Positions 10,701 through 25,800 of a stretch of DNA of 64,000 nucleotides are shown here, one piece after another. Source of the DNA: Pristionchus mayeri (taxonomy: Eukaryota; Nematoda; Chromadorea; Rhabditida; Neodiplogasteridae). A program made the translations under genes and the position numbers. The number at the start of each line of letters is the position of its first letter. Position 1 is the stretch's first letter. The stretch spans positions 9,610,001 to 9,674,000 of the forward strand of contig BTRK01000001.1 in assembly GCA_036245805.1 (NCBI GenBank), given 5' to 3'. Under the pieces are notes generated by a model. It made no database searches. It saw only the letters and a list, made by a program, of their open reading frames with translations, and had not been told where the DNA came from.

Positions 10701-11599
10701 ATGAATTCTCGCAACCAAAATGATAGGAGTTTTCTAAATTGCTAATTAACATATTCCCTAAATTTCAGCATTATGAGCGCATTCTCTTCTCTGTTATTTC
10801 ATTCTAAAGTAACATCTAGAAAATGTGAAAAAAATGGCAATGTCCCATAAGCATCACAGCTATAGTTTGCATGAATTGACGCAGCTAAAATGATAGAAGT
10901 TTTCTAAATTGCTAATTAACATATTCCCTAAATTTCAGCATTATGAGCGCATTCTCTTCTCTGTTATTTCATTCCAAAGCAAAATCTAGAAAATGTGAAA
11001 AAAATGGCAATGTCCCATAAGCATCACAGCTATAGTTTGCATGAATTGACGCAGCTAAAATGATAGAAGTTTTCTAAATGTGCTAATTAACATATTCCCT
11101 AAATTTCAGCATTATGAGCGCATTCTCTTCTCTGTTATTTCATTCCAAAGCAAAATCTAGAAAATGTGAAAAAAATGGCAATGTCCCATAAGCATCACAG
11201 CTGCAGTTTGCATGAATTCTCGCAACCAAAATGATAGGAGTTTTCTAAATGTGCTAATTAACATATTCCCTAAATTTCAGCATTATGGGCGCATTCTCTT
11301 CTCTGTTATTTCATTCTAAAGTAACATCTAGAAAATGTGAAAAAAATGGCAATGTCCCATAAGCATCACAGCTAGAGTTTGCATGAATTGACGCAGCTAA
11401 AATGATAGAAGTTTTCTAAATGTGCTAATTAACATATTCCCTAAATTTCAGCATTATGGGCGCATTCTCTTCTCTGTTATTTCATTCCAAAGCAAAATCT
11501 AGAAAATGTGGAAAAATGGCAATGTCCCATAAGCATCACAGCTGTAGTTTGCATGAATTGACGCAAATAAAATGATAGAAGTTTTCTAAATTGCTAATT

Positions 11600-14550
11600 A
11601 ACATATTCCCTAAATTTCAGCATTATGAGCGCATTCTCTTCTCTGTTATTTCATTCCAAAGCAAAATCTAGAAAATGTGAAAAAAATGGCAATGTCCCAT
11701 AAGCATCACAGCTAGAGTTTGCATGAATTGACGCAGCTAAAATGATAGAAGTTTTCTAAATGTGCTAATTAACATATTCCCTAAATTTCAGCATTATGGG
11801 CGCATTCTCTTCTCTGTTATTTCATTCTAAAGTAACATCTAGAAAATGTGAAAAAAATGGCAATGTCCCATAAGCAACACAGCTATAGTTTGCATGAATT
11901 GACGCAGCTAAAATGATAGAAGTTTTCTAAATGTGCTAATTAACATATTCCCTAAATTTCAGCATTATGGGCGCATTCTCTTCTCTGTTATTTCATTCTA
12001 AAGTAACATCTAGAAAATGTGAAAAAAATGGCAATGTCCCATAAGCAACACAGCTATAGTTTGCATGAATTGACGCAGCTAAAATGATAGAAGTTTTCTA
12101 AATGTGCTAATTAACATATTCCCTAAATTTCAGCATTATGGGCGCATTCTCTTCTCTGTTATTTCATTCAAAGCAAAATCTAGAAAATGTGAAAAAATGG
12201 TAATGTCCCATAAGCATCACAGCTGTAGTTTGCATGAATTCTCGCAACCAAAATGATAGAAGTTCTCTAAATGTGCTAATTAACATATTCCCTAAATTTC
12301 AACATTATGGGCGCATTCTCTTCTCTGTTATTTCATTCCAAAGCAAAATCTAGAAAATGAGAAAAAATGGCAATGTCCCATAAGCATCACAGCTAGAGTT
12401 TGCATGAATTGACGCAGCTAAAATGATAGAAGTTTTCTAAATGTGCTAATTAACATATTCCCTAAATTTCAGCATTATGGGCGCATTCTCTTCTCTGTTA
12501 TTTCATTCTAAAGTAACATCTAGAAAATGTGAAAAAAATGGCAATGTCCCATAAGCAACACAGCTATAGTTTGCATGAATTGACGCAGCTAAAATGATAG
12601 AAGTTTTCTAAATGTGCTAATTAACATATTCCCTAAATTTCAGCATTATGGGCGCATTCTCTTCTCTGTTATTTCATTCAAAGCAAAATCTAGAAAATGT
12701 GAAAAAATGGTAATGTCCCATAAGCATCACAGCTGTAGTTTGCATGAATTCTCGCAACCAAAATGATAGAAGTTTTCTAAATGTGCTAATTAACATATTC
12801 CCTAAATTTCAACATTATGGGCGCATTCTCTTCTCTGTTATTTCATTCCAAAGCAAAATCTAGAAAATGTGAAAAAATGGCAATGTCCCATAAGCATCAC
12901 AGCTAGAGTTTGCATGAATTGACGCAGCTAAAATGATAGAAGTTTTCTAAATGTGCTAATTAACATATTCCCTAAATTTCAGCATTATGGGCGCATTCTC
13001 TTCTCTGTTATTTCATTCAAAGCAAAATCTAGAAAATGTGAAAAAATGGTAATGTCCCATAAGCATCACAGCTGTAGTTTGCATGAATTCTCGCAACCAA
13101 AATGATAGAAGTTCTCTAAATGTGCTAATTAACATATTCCCTAAATTTCAACATTATGGGCGCATTCTCTTCTCTGTTATTTCATTCCAAAGCAAAATCT
13201 AGAAAATGAGAAAAAATGGCAATGTCCCATAAGCATCACAGCTAGAGTTTGCATGAATTGACGCAGCTAAAATGATAGAAGTTTTCTAAATGTGCTAATT
13301 AACATATTCCCTAAATTTCAGCATTATGGGCGCATTCTCTTCTCTGTTATTTCATTCTAAAGTAACATCTAGAAAATGTGAAAAAAATGGCAATGTCCCA
13401 TAAGCAACACAGCTATAGTTTGCATGAATTGACGCAGCTAAAATGATAGAAGTTTTCTAAATGTGCTAATTAACATATTCCCTAAATTTCAGCATTATGG
13501 GCGCATTCTCTTCTCTGTTATTTCATTCAAAGCAAAATCTAGAAAATGTGAAAAAATGGTAATGTCCCATAAGCATCACAGCTGTAGTTTGCATGAATTC
13601 TCGCAACCAAAATGATAGAAGTTTTCTAAATGTGCTAATTAACATATTCCCTAAATTTCAACATTATGGGCGCATTCTCTTCTCTGTTATTTCATTCCAA
13701 AGCAAAATCTAGAAAATGTGAAAAAATGGTAATGTCCCATAAGCATCACAGCTGTAGTTTGCATGAATTCTCGCAACCAAAATGATAGAAGTTTTCTAAA
13801 TGTGCTAATTAACATATTCCCTAAATTTCAGCATTATGGGCGCATTCTCTTCTCTGTTATTTCATTCAAAGCAAAATCTAGAAAATGTGAAAAAATGGTA
13901 ATGTCCCATAAGCATCACAGCTGTAGTTTGCATGAATTCTCGCAACCAAAATGATAGAAGTTTTCTAAATGTGCTAATTAACATATTCCCTAAATTTCAA
14001 CATTATGGGCGCATTCTCTTCTCTGTTATTTCATTCCAAAGCAAAATCTAGAAAATGTGAAAAAATGGCAATGTCCCATAAGCATCACAGCTAGAGTTTG
14101 CATGAATTGACGCAGCTAAAATGATAGAAGTTTTCTAAATGTGCTAATTAACATATTCCCTAAATTTCAGCATTATGGGCGCATTCTCTTCTCTGTTATT
14201 TCATTCAAAGCAAAATCTAGAAAATGTGAAAAAATGGTAATGTCCCATAAGCATCACAGCTGTAGTTTGCATGAATTCTCGCAACCAAAATGATAGAAGT
14301 TCTCTAAATGTGCTAATTAACATATTCCCTAAATTTCAACATTATGGGCGCATTCTCTTCTCTGTTATTTCATTCCAAAGCAAAATCTAGAAAATGAGAA
14401 AAAATGGCAATGTCCCATAAGCATCACAGCTAGAGTTTGCATGAATTGACGCAGCTAAAATGATAGAAGTTTTCTAAATGTGCTAATTAACATATTCCCT
14501 AAATTTCAGCATTATGGGCGCATTCTCTTCTCTGTTATTTCATTCCAAAG
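11600..14550 (+). repeat. Second copy of the 5-7.7 kb satellite segment
   Basis: It matches the first copy at offset 6626-6627 up to about 13.1 kb and at 6798 from about 13.4 to 14.5 kb. The offset changes where one tctaaagtaac/gcaacacag monomer is inserted (about 13360). A second extra monomer, of the atgagaaaaaatg type, sits near 14.56 kb and moves the offset to 6968. The one-monomer steps point to unequal exchange. Confidence 0.78.
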
Positions 14551-15349
14551 CAAAATCTAGAAAATGAGAAAAAATGGCAATGTCCCATAAGCATCACAGC
14601 TAGAGTTTGCATGAATTGACGCAGCTAAAATGATAGAAGTTTTCTAAATGTGCTAATTAACATATTCCCTAAATTTCAGCATTATGGGCGCATTCTCTTC
14701 TCTGTTATTTCATTCTAAAGTAACATCTAGAAAATGTGAAAAAAATGGCAATGTCCCATAAGCAACACAGCTATAGTTTGCATGAATTGACGCAGCTAAA
14801 ATGATAGAAGTTTTCTAAATGTGCTAATTAACATATTCCCTAAATTTCAGCATTATGGGCGCATTCTCTTCTCTGTTATTTCATTCAAAGCAAAATCTAG
14901 AAAATGTGAAAAAATGGTAATGTCCCATAAGCATCACAGCTGTAGTTTGCATGAATTCTCGCAACCAAAATGATAGAAGTTTTCTAAATGTGCTAATTAA
15001 CATTTCCCTAAATTTCAACATTATGGGCGCATTCTCTTCTCTGTTATTTCATTCCAAAGCAAAATCTAGAAAATGTGAAAAAATGGTAATGTCCCATAAG
15101 CATCACAGCTGTAGTTTGCATGAATTCTCGCAACCAAAATGATAGAAGTTTTCTAAATGTGCTAATTAACATATTCCCTAAATTTCAACATTATGGGCGC
15201 ATTCTCTTCTCTGTTATTTCATTCCAAAGCAAAATCTAGAAAATGTGAAAAAATGGTAATGTCCCATAAGCATCACAGCTGTAGTTTGCATGAATTCTCG
15301 CAACCAAAATGATAGAAGTTTTCTAAATGTGCTAATTAACATATTCCCT

Positions 15350-18300
15350 AAATTTCAGCATTATGGGCGCATTCTCTTCTCTGTTATTTCATTCAAAGCA
15401 AAATCTAGAAAATGTGAAAAAATGGTAATGTCCCATAAGCATCACAGCTGTAGTTTGCATGAATTCTCGCAACCAAAATGATAGAAGTTTTCTAAATGTG
15501 CTAATTAACATATTCCCTAAATTTCAACATTATGGGCGCATTCTCTTCTCTGTTATTTCATTCCAAAGCAAAATCTAGAAAATGTGAAAAAATGGCAATG
15601 TCCCATAAGCATCACAGCTAGAGTTTGCATGAATTGACGCAGCTAAAATGATAGAAGTTTTCTAAATGTGCTAATTAACATATTCCCTAAATTTCAGCAT
15701 TATGGGCGCATTCTCTTCTCTGTTATTTCATTCAAAGCAAAATCTAGAAAATGTGAAAAAATGGTAATGTCCCATAAGCATCACAGCTGTAGTTTGCATG
15801 AATTCTCGCAACCAAAATGATAGAAGTTCTCTAAATGTGCTAATTAACATATTCCCTAAATTTCAACATTATGGGCGCATTCTCTTCTCTGTTATTTCAT
15901 TCCAAAGCAAAATCTAGAAAATGAGAAAAAATGGCAATGTCCCATAAGCATCACAGCTAGAGTTTGCATGAATTGACGCAGCTAAAATGATAGAAGTTTT
16001 CTAAATGTGCTAATTAACATATTCCCTAAATTTCAGCATTATGGGCGCATTCTCTTCTCTGTTATTTCATTCAAAGCAAAATCTAGAAAATGTGAAAAAA
16101 TGGTAATGTCCCATAAGCATCACAGCTGTAGTTTGCATGAATTCTCGCAACCAAAATGATAGAAGTTTTCTAAATGTGCTAATTAACATATTCCCTAAAT
16201 TTCAACATTATGGGCGCATTCTCTTCTCTGTTATTTCATTCCAAAGCAAAATCTAGAAAATGTGAAAAAATGGTAATGTCCCATAAGCATCACAGCTGTA
16301 GTTTGCATGAATTCTCGCAACCAAAATGATAGAAGTTTTCTAAATGTGCTAATTAACATATTCCCTAAATTTCAGCATTATGGGCGCATTCTCTTCTCTG
16401 TTATTTCATTCAAAGCAAAATCTAGAAAATGTGAAAAAATGGTAATGTCCCATAAGCATCACAGCTGTAGTTTGCATGAATTCTCGCAACCAAAATGATA
16501 GAAGTTTTCTAAATGTGCTAATTAACATATTCCCTAAATTTCAACATTATGGGCGCATTCTCTTCTCTGTTATTTCATTCCAAAGCAAAATCTAGAAAAT
16601 GTGAAAAAATGGCAATGTCCCATAAGCATCACAGCTAGAGTTTGCATGAATTGACGCAGCTAAAATGATAGAAGTTTTCTAAATGTGCTAATTAACATAT
16701 TCCCTAAATTTCAGCATTATGGGCGCATTCTCTTCTCTGTTATTTCATTCAAAGCAAAATCTAGAAAATGTGAAAAAATGGTAATGTCCCATAAGCATCA
16801 CAGCTGTAGTTTGCATGAATTCTCGCAACCAAAATGATAGAAGTTCTCTAAATGTGCTAATTAACATATTCCCTAAATTTCAACATTATGGGCGCATTCT
16901 CTTCTCTGTTATTTCATTCCAAAGCAAAATCTAGAAAATGAGAAAAAATGGCAATGTCCCATAAGCATCACAGCTAGAGTTTGCATGAATTGACGCAGCT
17001 AAAATGATAGAAGTTTTCTAAATGTGCTAATTAACATATTCCCTAAATTTCAGCATTATGGGCGCATTCTCTTCTCTGTTATTTCATTCTAAAGTAACAT
17101 CTAGAAAATGTGAAAAAAATGGCAATGTCCCATAAGCAACACAGCTATAGTTTGCATGAATTGACGCAGCTAAAATGATAGAAGTTTTCTAAATGTGCTA
17201 ATTAACATATTCCCTAAATTTCAGCATTATGGGCGCATTCTCTTCTCTGTTATTTCATTCAAAGCAAAATCTAGAAAATGTGAAAAAATGGTAATGTCCC
17301 ATAAGCATCACAGCTGTAGTTTGCATGAATTCTCGCAACCAAAATGATAGAAGTTTTCTAAATGTGCTAATTAACATATTCCCTAAATTTCAACATTATG
17401 GGCGCATTCTCTTCTCTGTTATTTCATTCCAAAGCAAAATCTAGAAAATGTGAAAAAATGGCAATGTCCCATAAGCATCACAGCTAGAGTTTGCATGAAT
17501 TGACGCAGCTAAAATGATAGAAGTTTTCTAAATGTGCTAATTAACATATTCCCTAAATTTCAGCATTATGGGCGCATTCTCTTCTCTGTTATTTCATTCC
17601 AAAGCAAAATCTAGAAAATGTGGAAAAATGGCAACGTCCCATAAGCATCACAGCTAGAGTTTGCATGAATTGACGCAGCTAAAATGATAGAAGTTTTCTA
17701 AATGTGCTAATTAACATATTCCCTAAATTTCAGCATTATGGGCGCATTCTCTTCTCTGTTATTTCATTCCAAAGCAAAATCTAGAAAATGTGGAAAAATG
17801 GCAATGTCCCATAAGCATCACAGCTGTAGTTTGCATGAATTGACGCAAATAAAATGATAGAAGTTTTCTAAATTGCTAATTAACATATTCCCTAAATTTC
17901 AGCATTATGAGCGCATTCTCTTCTCTGTTATTTCATTCTAAAGTAACATCTAGAAAATGTGAAAAAAATGGCAATGTCCCATAAGCAACACAGCTATAGT
18001 TTGCATGAATTGACGCAGCTAAAATGATAGAAGTTTTCTAAATGTGCTAATTAACATATTCCCTAAATTTCAGCATTATTGGCGCATTCTCTTCTCTGTT
18101 ATTTCATTCAAAGCAAAATCTAGAAAATGTGAAAAAATGGTAATGTCCCATAAGCATCACAGCTGTAGTTTGCATGAATTCTCGCAACCAAAATGATAGA
18201 AGTTTTCTAAATGTGCTAATTAACATATTCCCTAAATTTCAACATTATGGGCGCATTCTCTTCTCTGTTATTTCATTCCAAAGCAAAATCTAGAAAATGT

Positions 18301-18612
18301 GGAAAAAAGGCAATGTCCCATAAGCATCACAGCTGTAGTTTGCATGAATTGACACAAATAAAATGATAGAAGTTTTCTAAATTGCTAATTAACATATTCC
18401 CTAAATTTCAGCATTATGAGCGCATTCTCTTCTCTGTTATTTCATTCCAAAGCAAAATCTAGAAAATGTGAAAAAAATGGCAATGTCCCATAAGCATCAC
18501 AGCTATAGTTTGCATGAATTGACGCAGCTAAAATGATAGAAGTTTTCTAAATGTGCTAATTAACATATTCCCTAAATTTCAGCATTATGAGCGCATTCTC
18601 TTCTCTGTTATT
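15350..18612 (+). repeat. Third copy (offset 9342 bp) of the 6.0-9.27 kb satellite segment
   Basis: Landmarks at 6484, 7501, 8291, 8731, 8839, 9009 and 9245 all recur exactly 9342 bp later, including rare single-base changes (aacgtccc, gcattattgg). The match ends where the unit at about 9275 has tctaaagtaac but the one at 18617 has tccaaagcaaa. Every landmark I compared over about 3.2 kb agrees; I did not compare every base. Confidence 0.8.
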
Positions 18613-20300
18613 TCATTCCAAAGCAAAATCTAGAAAATGTGAAAAAAATGGCAATGTCCCATAAGCATCACAGCTGTAGTTTGCATGAATTCTCGCAACC
18701 AAAATGATAGGAGTTTTCTAAATGTGCTAATTAACATATTCCCTAAATTTCAGCATTATGGGCGCATTCTCTTCTCTGTTATTTCATTCCAAAGCAAAAT
18801 CTAGAAAATGTGGAAAAATGGCAATGTCCCATAAGCATCACAGCTAGAGTTTGCATGAATTGACACAAATAAAATGATAGAAGTTTTCTAAATTGCTAAT
18901 TAACATATTCCCTAAATTTCAGCATTATGAGCGCATTCTCTTCTCTGTTATTTCATTCCAAAGCAAAATCTAGAAAATGTGAAAAAAATGGCAATGTCCC
19001 ATAAGCATCACAGCTATAGTTTGCATGAATTGACGCAGCTAAAATGATAGAAGTTTTCTAAATGTGCTAATTAACATATTCCCTAAATTTCAGCATTATG
19101 AGCGCATTCTCTTCTCTGTTATTTCATTCCAAAGCAAAATCTAGAAAATGTGAAAAAAATGGCAATGTCCCATAAGCATCACAGCTGTAGTTTGCATGAA
19201 TTCTCGCAACCAAAATGATAGGAGTTTTCTAAATGTGCTAATTAACATATTCCCTAAATTTCAGCATTATGGGCGCATTCTCTTCTCTGTTATTTCATTC
19301 CAAAGCAAAATCTAGAAAATGTGGAAAAATGGCAATGTCCCATAAGCATCACAGCTAGAGTTTGCATGAATTGACACAAATAAAATGATAGAAGTTTTCT
19401 AAATTGCTAATTAACATATTCCCTAAATTTCAGCATTATGAGCGCATTCTCTTCTCTGTTATTTCATTCCAAAGCAAAATCTAGAAAATGTGAAAAAAAT
19501 GGCAATGTCCCATAAGCATCACAGCTATAGTTTGCATGAATTGACGCAGCTAAAATGATAGAAGTTTTCTAAATGTGCTAATTAACATATTCCCTAAATT
19601 TCAGCATTATGGGCGCATTCTCTTCTCTGTTATTTCATTCTAAAGTAACATCTAGAAAATGTGAAAAAAATGGCAATGTCCCATAAGCAACACAGCTATA
19701 GTTTGCATGAATTGACGCAGCTAAAATGATAGAAGTTTTCTAAATGTGCTAATTAACATATTCCCTAAATTTCAGCATTATGAGCGCATTCTCTTCTCTG
19801 TTATTTCATTCCAAAGCAAAATCTAGAAAATGTGAAAAAAATGGCAATGTCCCATAAGCATCACAGCTGTAGTTTGCATGAATTCTCGCAACCAAAATGA
19901 TAGGAGTTTTCTAAATGTGCTAATTAACATATTCCCTAAATTTCAGCATTATGGGCGCATTCTCTTCTCTGTTATTTCATTCCAAAGCAAAATCTAGAAA
20001 ATGTGGAAAAATGGCAATGTCCCATAAGCATCACAGCTAGAGTTTGCATGAATTGACGCAGCTAAAATGATAGAAGTTTTCTAAATGTGCTAATTAACAT
20101 ATTCCCTAAATTTCAGCATTATGGGCGCATTCTCTTCTCTGTTATTTCATTCCAAAGCAAAATCTAGAAAATGTGGAAAAATGGCAATGTCCCATAAGCA
20201 TCACAGCTGTAGTTTGCATGAATTGACGCAAATAAAATGATAGAAGTTTTCTAAATTGCTAATTAGCATATTCCCTAAATTTCAGCATTATGAGCGCATT
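18612..20300 (+). repeat. Satellite sub-block, trimer-like, marked by gataggag
   Basis: Units carrying ataggag (18707, 19218, 19900) alternate with units carrying agctagag with gacacaaat and agctatag with gacgcagct. The first spacing is about 510 bp (three monomers) and the second about 680 (four). The same ataggag variant occurs near 10.72 and 11.23 kb. Confidence 0.65.
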
Positions 20301-20799
20301 CTCTTCTCTGTTATTTCATTCCAAAGCAAAATCTAGAAAATGTGAAAAAAATGGCAATGTCCCATAAGCATCACAGCTAGAGTTTGCATGAATTGACGCA
20401 GCTAAAATGATAGAAGTTTTCTAAATGTGCTAATTAACATATTCCCTAAATTTCAGCATTATGGGCGCATTCTCTTCTCTGTTATTTCATTCTAAAGTAA
20501 CATCTAGAAAATGTGAAAAAAATGGCAATGTCCCATAAGCAACACAGCTATAGTTTGCATGAATTGACGCAGCTAAAATGATAGAAGTTTTCTAAATGTG
20601 CTAATTAACATATTCCCTAAATTTCAGCATTATGGGCGCATTCTCTTCTCTGTTATTTCATTCAAAGCAAAATCTAGAAAATGTGAAAAAATGGTAATGT
20701 CCCATAAGCATCACAGCTGTAGTTTGCATGAATTCTCGCAACCAAAATGATAGAAGTTTTCTAAATGTGCTAATTAACATATTCCCTAAATTTCAACAT

Positions 20800-22530
20800 T
20801 ATGGGCGCATTCTCTTCTCTGTTATTTCATTCCAAAGCAAAATCTAGAAAATGAGAAAAAATGGCAATGTCCCATAAGCATCACAGCTAGAGTTTGCATG
20901 AATTGACGCAGCTAAAATGATAGAAGTTTTCTAAATGTGCTAATTAACATATTCCCTAAATTTCAGCATTATGGGCGCATTCTCTTCTCTGTTATTTCAT
21001 TCCAAAGCAAAATCTAGAAAATGTGGAAAAAAGGCAATGTCCCATAAGCATCACAGCTGTAGTTTGCATGAATTGACACAAATAAAATGATAGAAGTTTT
21101 CTAAATTGCTAATTAACATATTCCCTAAATTTCAGCAGTATGGGCGCATTCTCTTCTCTGTTATTTCATTCCAAAGCAAAATCTAGAAAATGTGAAAAAA
21201 TGGCAATGTCCCATAAGCATCACAACTGTAGTTTGCATGAATTGACGCAGCTAAAATGATAGAAGTTTTCTAAATGTGCTAATTAACATATTCCCTAAAT
21301 TTCAGCATTATGGGCGCATTCTCTTCTCTGTTATTTCATTCCAAAGCAAAATCTAGAAAATGTGGAAAAATGGCAATGTCCCATAAGCATCACAGCTGTA
21401 GTTTGCATGAATTGACGCAAATAAAAAGATAGAAGTTTTCTAAATTGCTAATTAACATATTCCCTAAATTTCAGCATTATGAGCGCATTCTCTTCTCTGT
21501 TATTTCATTCCAAAGCAAAATCTAGAAAATGTGAAAAAAATGGCAATGTCCCATAAGCATCACAGCTAGAGTTTGCATGAATTGACGCAGCTAAAATGAT
21601 AGAAGTTTTCTAAATGTGCTAATTAACATATTCCCTAAATTTCAGCATTATGGGCGCATTCTCTTCTCTGTTATTTCATTCTAAAGTAACATCTAGAAAA
21701 TGTGAAAAAAATGGCAATGTCCCATAAGCAACACAGCTATAGTTTGCATGAATTGACGCAGCTAAAATGATAGAAGTTTTCTAAATGTGCTAATTAACAT
21801 ATTCCCTAAATTTCAGCATTATGGGCGCATTCTCTTCTCTGTTATTTCATTCAAAGCAAAATCTAGAAAATGTGAAAAAATGGTAATGTCCCATAAGCAT
21901 CACAGCTGTAGTTTGCATGAATTCTCGCAACCAAAATGATAGAAGTTTTCTAAATGTGCTAATTAACATATTCCCTAAATTTCAACATTATGGGCGCATT
22001 CTCTTCTCTGTTATTTCATTCCAAAGCAAAATCTAGAAAATGTGAAAAAATGGCAATGTCCCATAAGCATCACAGCTAGAGTTTGCATGAATTGACGCAG
22101 CTAAAATGATAGAAGTTTTCTAAATGTGCTAATTAACATATTCCCTAAATTTCAGCATTATGGGCGCATTCTCTTCTCTGTTATTTCATTCCAAAGCAAA
22201 ATCTAGAAAATGTGGAAAAAAGGCAATGTCCCATAAGCATCACAGCTGTAGTTTGCATGAATTGACACAAATAAAATGATAGAAGTTTTCTAAATTGCTA
22301 ATTAACATATTCCCTAAATTTCAGCAGTATGGGCGCATTCTCTTCTCTGTTATTTCATTCCAAAGCAAAATCTAGAAAATGTGAAAAAATGGCAATGTCC
22401 CATAAGCATCACAACTGTAGTTTGCATGAATTGACGCAGCTAAAATGATAGAAGTTTTCTAAATGTGCTAATTAACATATTCCCTAAATTTCAGCATTAT
22501 GGGCGCATTCTCTTCTCTGTTATTTTATTC
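20800..22530 (+). repeat. Satellite sub-block with 7-mer duplication (about 1189 bp)
   Basis: The succession of gtggaaaaaagg with gacacaaat, then agcagtatggg with aactgtag, at about 21.02-21.33 kb recurs at about 22.21-22.52 kb, an offset of about 1189 bp. This is the same length as the 7-mer at 8.6-10.7 kb but with different member monomers. Confidence 0.65.
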
Positions 22531-22819
22531 CAAAGAAAAATCTAGAAAATGTGGAAAAATGGCAATGTCCCATAAGCATCACAGCTAGAGTATGCATGAA
22601 TTGACGCAGCTAAAATGATAGAAGTTTTCTAAATTGCTAATTAACATATTCCCTAAATTTCAGCATTATGGGCGCATTCTCTTCTCTGTTATTTCATTCT
22701 AAAGTAACATCTAGAAAATGTAAAAAAAATGGCAATGTCCCATAAGCATCACAGCTATAGTTTGCATGAATTGACGCAGCTAAAATGATAGAAGTTTTAT
22801 AAATGTGCTAATTATCATA

Positions 22820-25800
22820 TTCCCTAAATTTCAGCATTATGGGCGCATTCTCTTCTCTGTTATTTCATTCAAAGCAAAATCTAGAAAATGTGAAAAAATG
22901 GTAATGTCCCATAAGCATCACAGCTGTAGTTTGCATGAATTCTCGCAACCAAAATGATAGAAGTTTTCTAAATGTGCTAATTAACATATTCCCTAAATTT
23001 CAACATTATGGGCGCATTCTCTTCTCTGTTATTTCATTCCAAAGCAAAATCTAGAAAATGTGAAAAAATGGCAATGTCCCATAAGCATCACAGCTAGAGT
23101 TTGCATGAATTGACGCAGCTAAAATGATAGAAGTTTTCTAAATGTGCTAATTAACATATTCCCTAAATTTCAGCATTATGGGCGCATTCTCTTCTCTGTT
23201 ATTTCATTCCAAAGCAAAATCTAGAAAATGTGGAAAAAAGGCAATGTCCCATAAGCATCACAGCTGTAGTTTGCATGAATTGACACAAATAAAATGATAG
23301 AAGTTTTCTAAATTGCTAATTAACATATTCCCTAAATTTCAGCAGTATGGGCGCATTCTCTTCTCTGTTATTTCATTCAAAGCAAAATCTAGAAAATGTG
23401 AAAAAATGGTAATGTCCCATAAGCATCACAGCTGTAGTTTGCATGAATTGACGCAGCTAAAATGATAGAAGTTTTCTAAATTGCTAATTAACATATTCCC
23501 TAAATTTCAGCATTATGAGCGCATTCTCTTCTCTGTTATTTCATTCCAAAGCAAAATCTAGAAAATGTGAAAAAAATGGCAATGTCCCATAAGCATCACA
23601 GCTAGAGTTTGCATGAATTGACGCAGCTAAAATGATAGAAGTTTTCTAAATGTGCTAATTAACATATTCCCTAAATTTCAGCATTATGGGCGCATTCTCT
23701 TCTCTGTTATTTCATTCTAAAGTAACATCTAGAAAATGTGAAAAAAATGGCAATGTCCCATAAGCAACACAGCTATAGTTTGCATGAATTGACGCAGCTA
23801 AAATGATAGAAGTTTTCTAAATGTGCTATTTAACATATTCCCTAAATTTCAGCATTATGGGCGCATTCTCTTCTCTGTTATTTCATTCAAAGCAAAATCT
23901 AGAAAATGTGAAAAAATGGTAATGTCCCATAAGCATCACAGCTGTAGTTTGCATGAATTCTCGCAACCAAAATGATAGAAGTTTTCTAAATGTGCTAATT
24001 AACATATTCCCTAAATTTCAACATTATGGGCGCATTCTCTTCTCTGTTATTTCATTCCAAAGCAAAATCTAGAAAATGTGAAAAAATGGCAATGTCCCAT
24101 AAGCATCACAGCTAGAGTTTGCATGAATTGACGCAGCTAAAATGATAGAAGTTTTCTAAATGTGCTAATTAACATATTCCCTAAATTTCAGCATTATGGG
24201 CGCATTCTCTTCTCTGTTATTTCATTCCAAAGCAAAATCTAGAAAATGTGGAAAAAAGGCAATGTCCCATAAGCATCACAGCTGTAGTTTGCATGAATTG
24301 ACACAAATAAAATGATATAAGTTTTCTAAATTGCTAATTAACATATTCCCTAAATTTCAGCAGTATGGGCGCATTCTCTTCTCTGTTATTTCATTCCAAA
24401 GCAAAATCTAGAAAATGTGAAAAAATGGCAATGTCCCATAAGCATCACAACTGTAGTTTGCATGAATTGACGCAGCTAAAATGATAGAAGTTTTCTAAAT
24501 GTGCTAATTAACATATTCCCTAAATTTCAGCATTATGGGCGCATTCTCTTCTCTGTTATTTCATTCCAAAGCAAAATCTAGAAAATGTGAAAAAAATGGC
24601 AATGTCCCATAAGCATCACAACTGTAGTTTGCATGAATTGACGCAGCTAAAATGATAGAAGTTTTCTAAATGTGCTAATTAACATATTCCCTAAATTTCA
24701 GCATTATGGGCGCATTCTCTTCTCTGTTATTTCATTCCAAAGCAAAATCTAGAAAATGTGAAAAAAATGGCAATGTCCCATAAGCATCACAGCTAGAGTT
24801 TGCATGAATTCTCGCAGCTAAAATGATAGAAGTTTTCTAAATGTGCTAATTAACATATTCCCTAAATTTCAGCATTATGGGCGCATTCTCTTCTCTGTTA
24901 TTTCATTCTAAAGTAACATCTAGAAAATGTGAAAAAAATGGCAATGTCCCATAAGCAACACAGCTATAGTTTGCATGAATTGACGCAGCTAAAATGATAG
25001 AAGTTTTCTAAATGTGCTATTTAACATATTCCCTAAATTTCAGCATTATGGGCGCATTCTCTTCTCTGTTATTTCATTCAAAGCAAAATCTAGAAAATGT
25101 GAAAAAATGGTAATGTCCCATAAGCATCACAGCTGTAGTTTGCATGAATTCTCGCAACCAAAATGATAGAAGTTTTCTAAATGTGCTAATTAACATATTC
25201 CCTAAATTTCAACATTATGGGCGCATTCTCTTCTCTGTTATTTCATTCCAAAGCAAAATCTAGAAAATGTGAAAAAATGGCAATGTCCCATAAGCATCAC
25301 AGCTAGAGTTTGCATGAATTGACGCAGCTAAAATGATAGAAGTTTTCTAAATGTGCTAATTAACATATTCCCTAAATTTCAGCATTATGGGCGCATTCTC
25401 TTCTCTGTTATTTCATTCCAAAGCAAAATCTAGAAAATGTGGAAAAAAGGCAATGTCCCATAAGCATCACAGCTGTAGTTTGCATGAATTGACACAAATA
25501 AAATGATAGAAGTTTTCTAAATTGCTAATTAACATATTCCCTAAATTTCAGCAGTATGGGCGCATTCTCTTCTCTGTTATTTCATTCAAAGCAAAATCTA
25601 GAAAATGTGAAAAAATGGTAATGTCCCATAAGCATCACAGCTGTAGTTTGCATGAATTGACGCAGCTAAAATGATAGAAGTTTTCTAAATTGCTAATTAA
25701 CATATTCCCTAAATTTCAGCATTATGAGCGCATTCTCTTCTCTGTTATTTCATTCCAAAGCAAAATCTAGAAAATGTGAAAAAAATGGCAATGTCCCATA

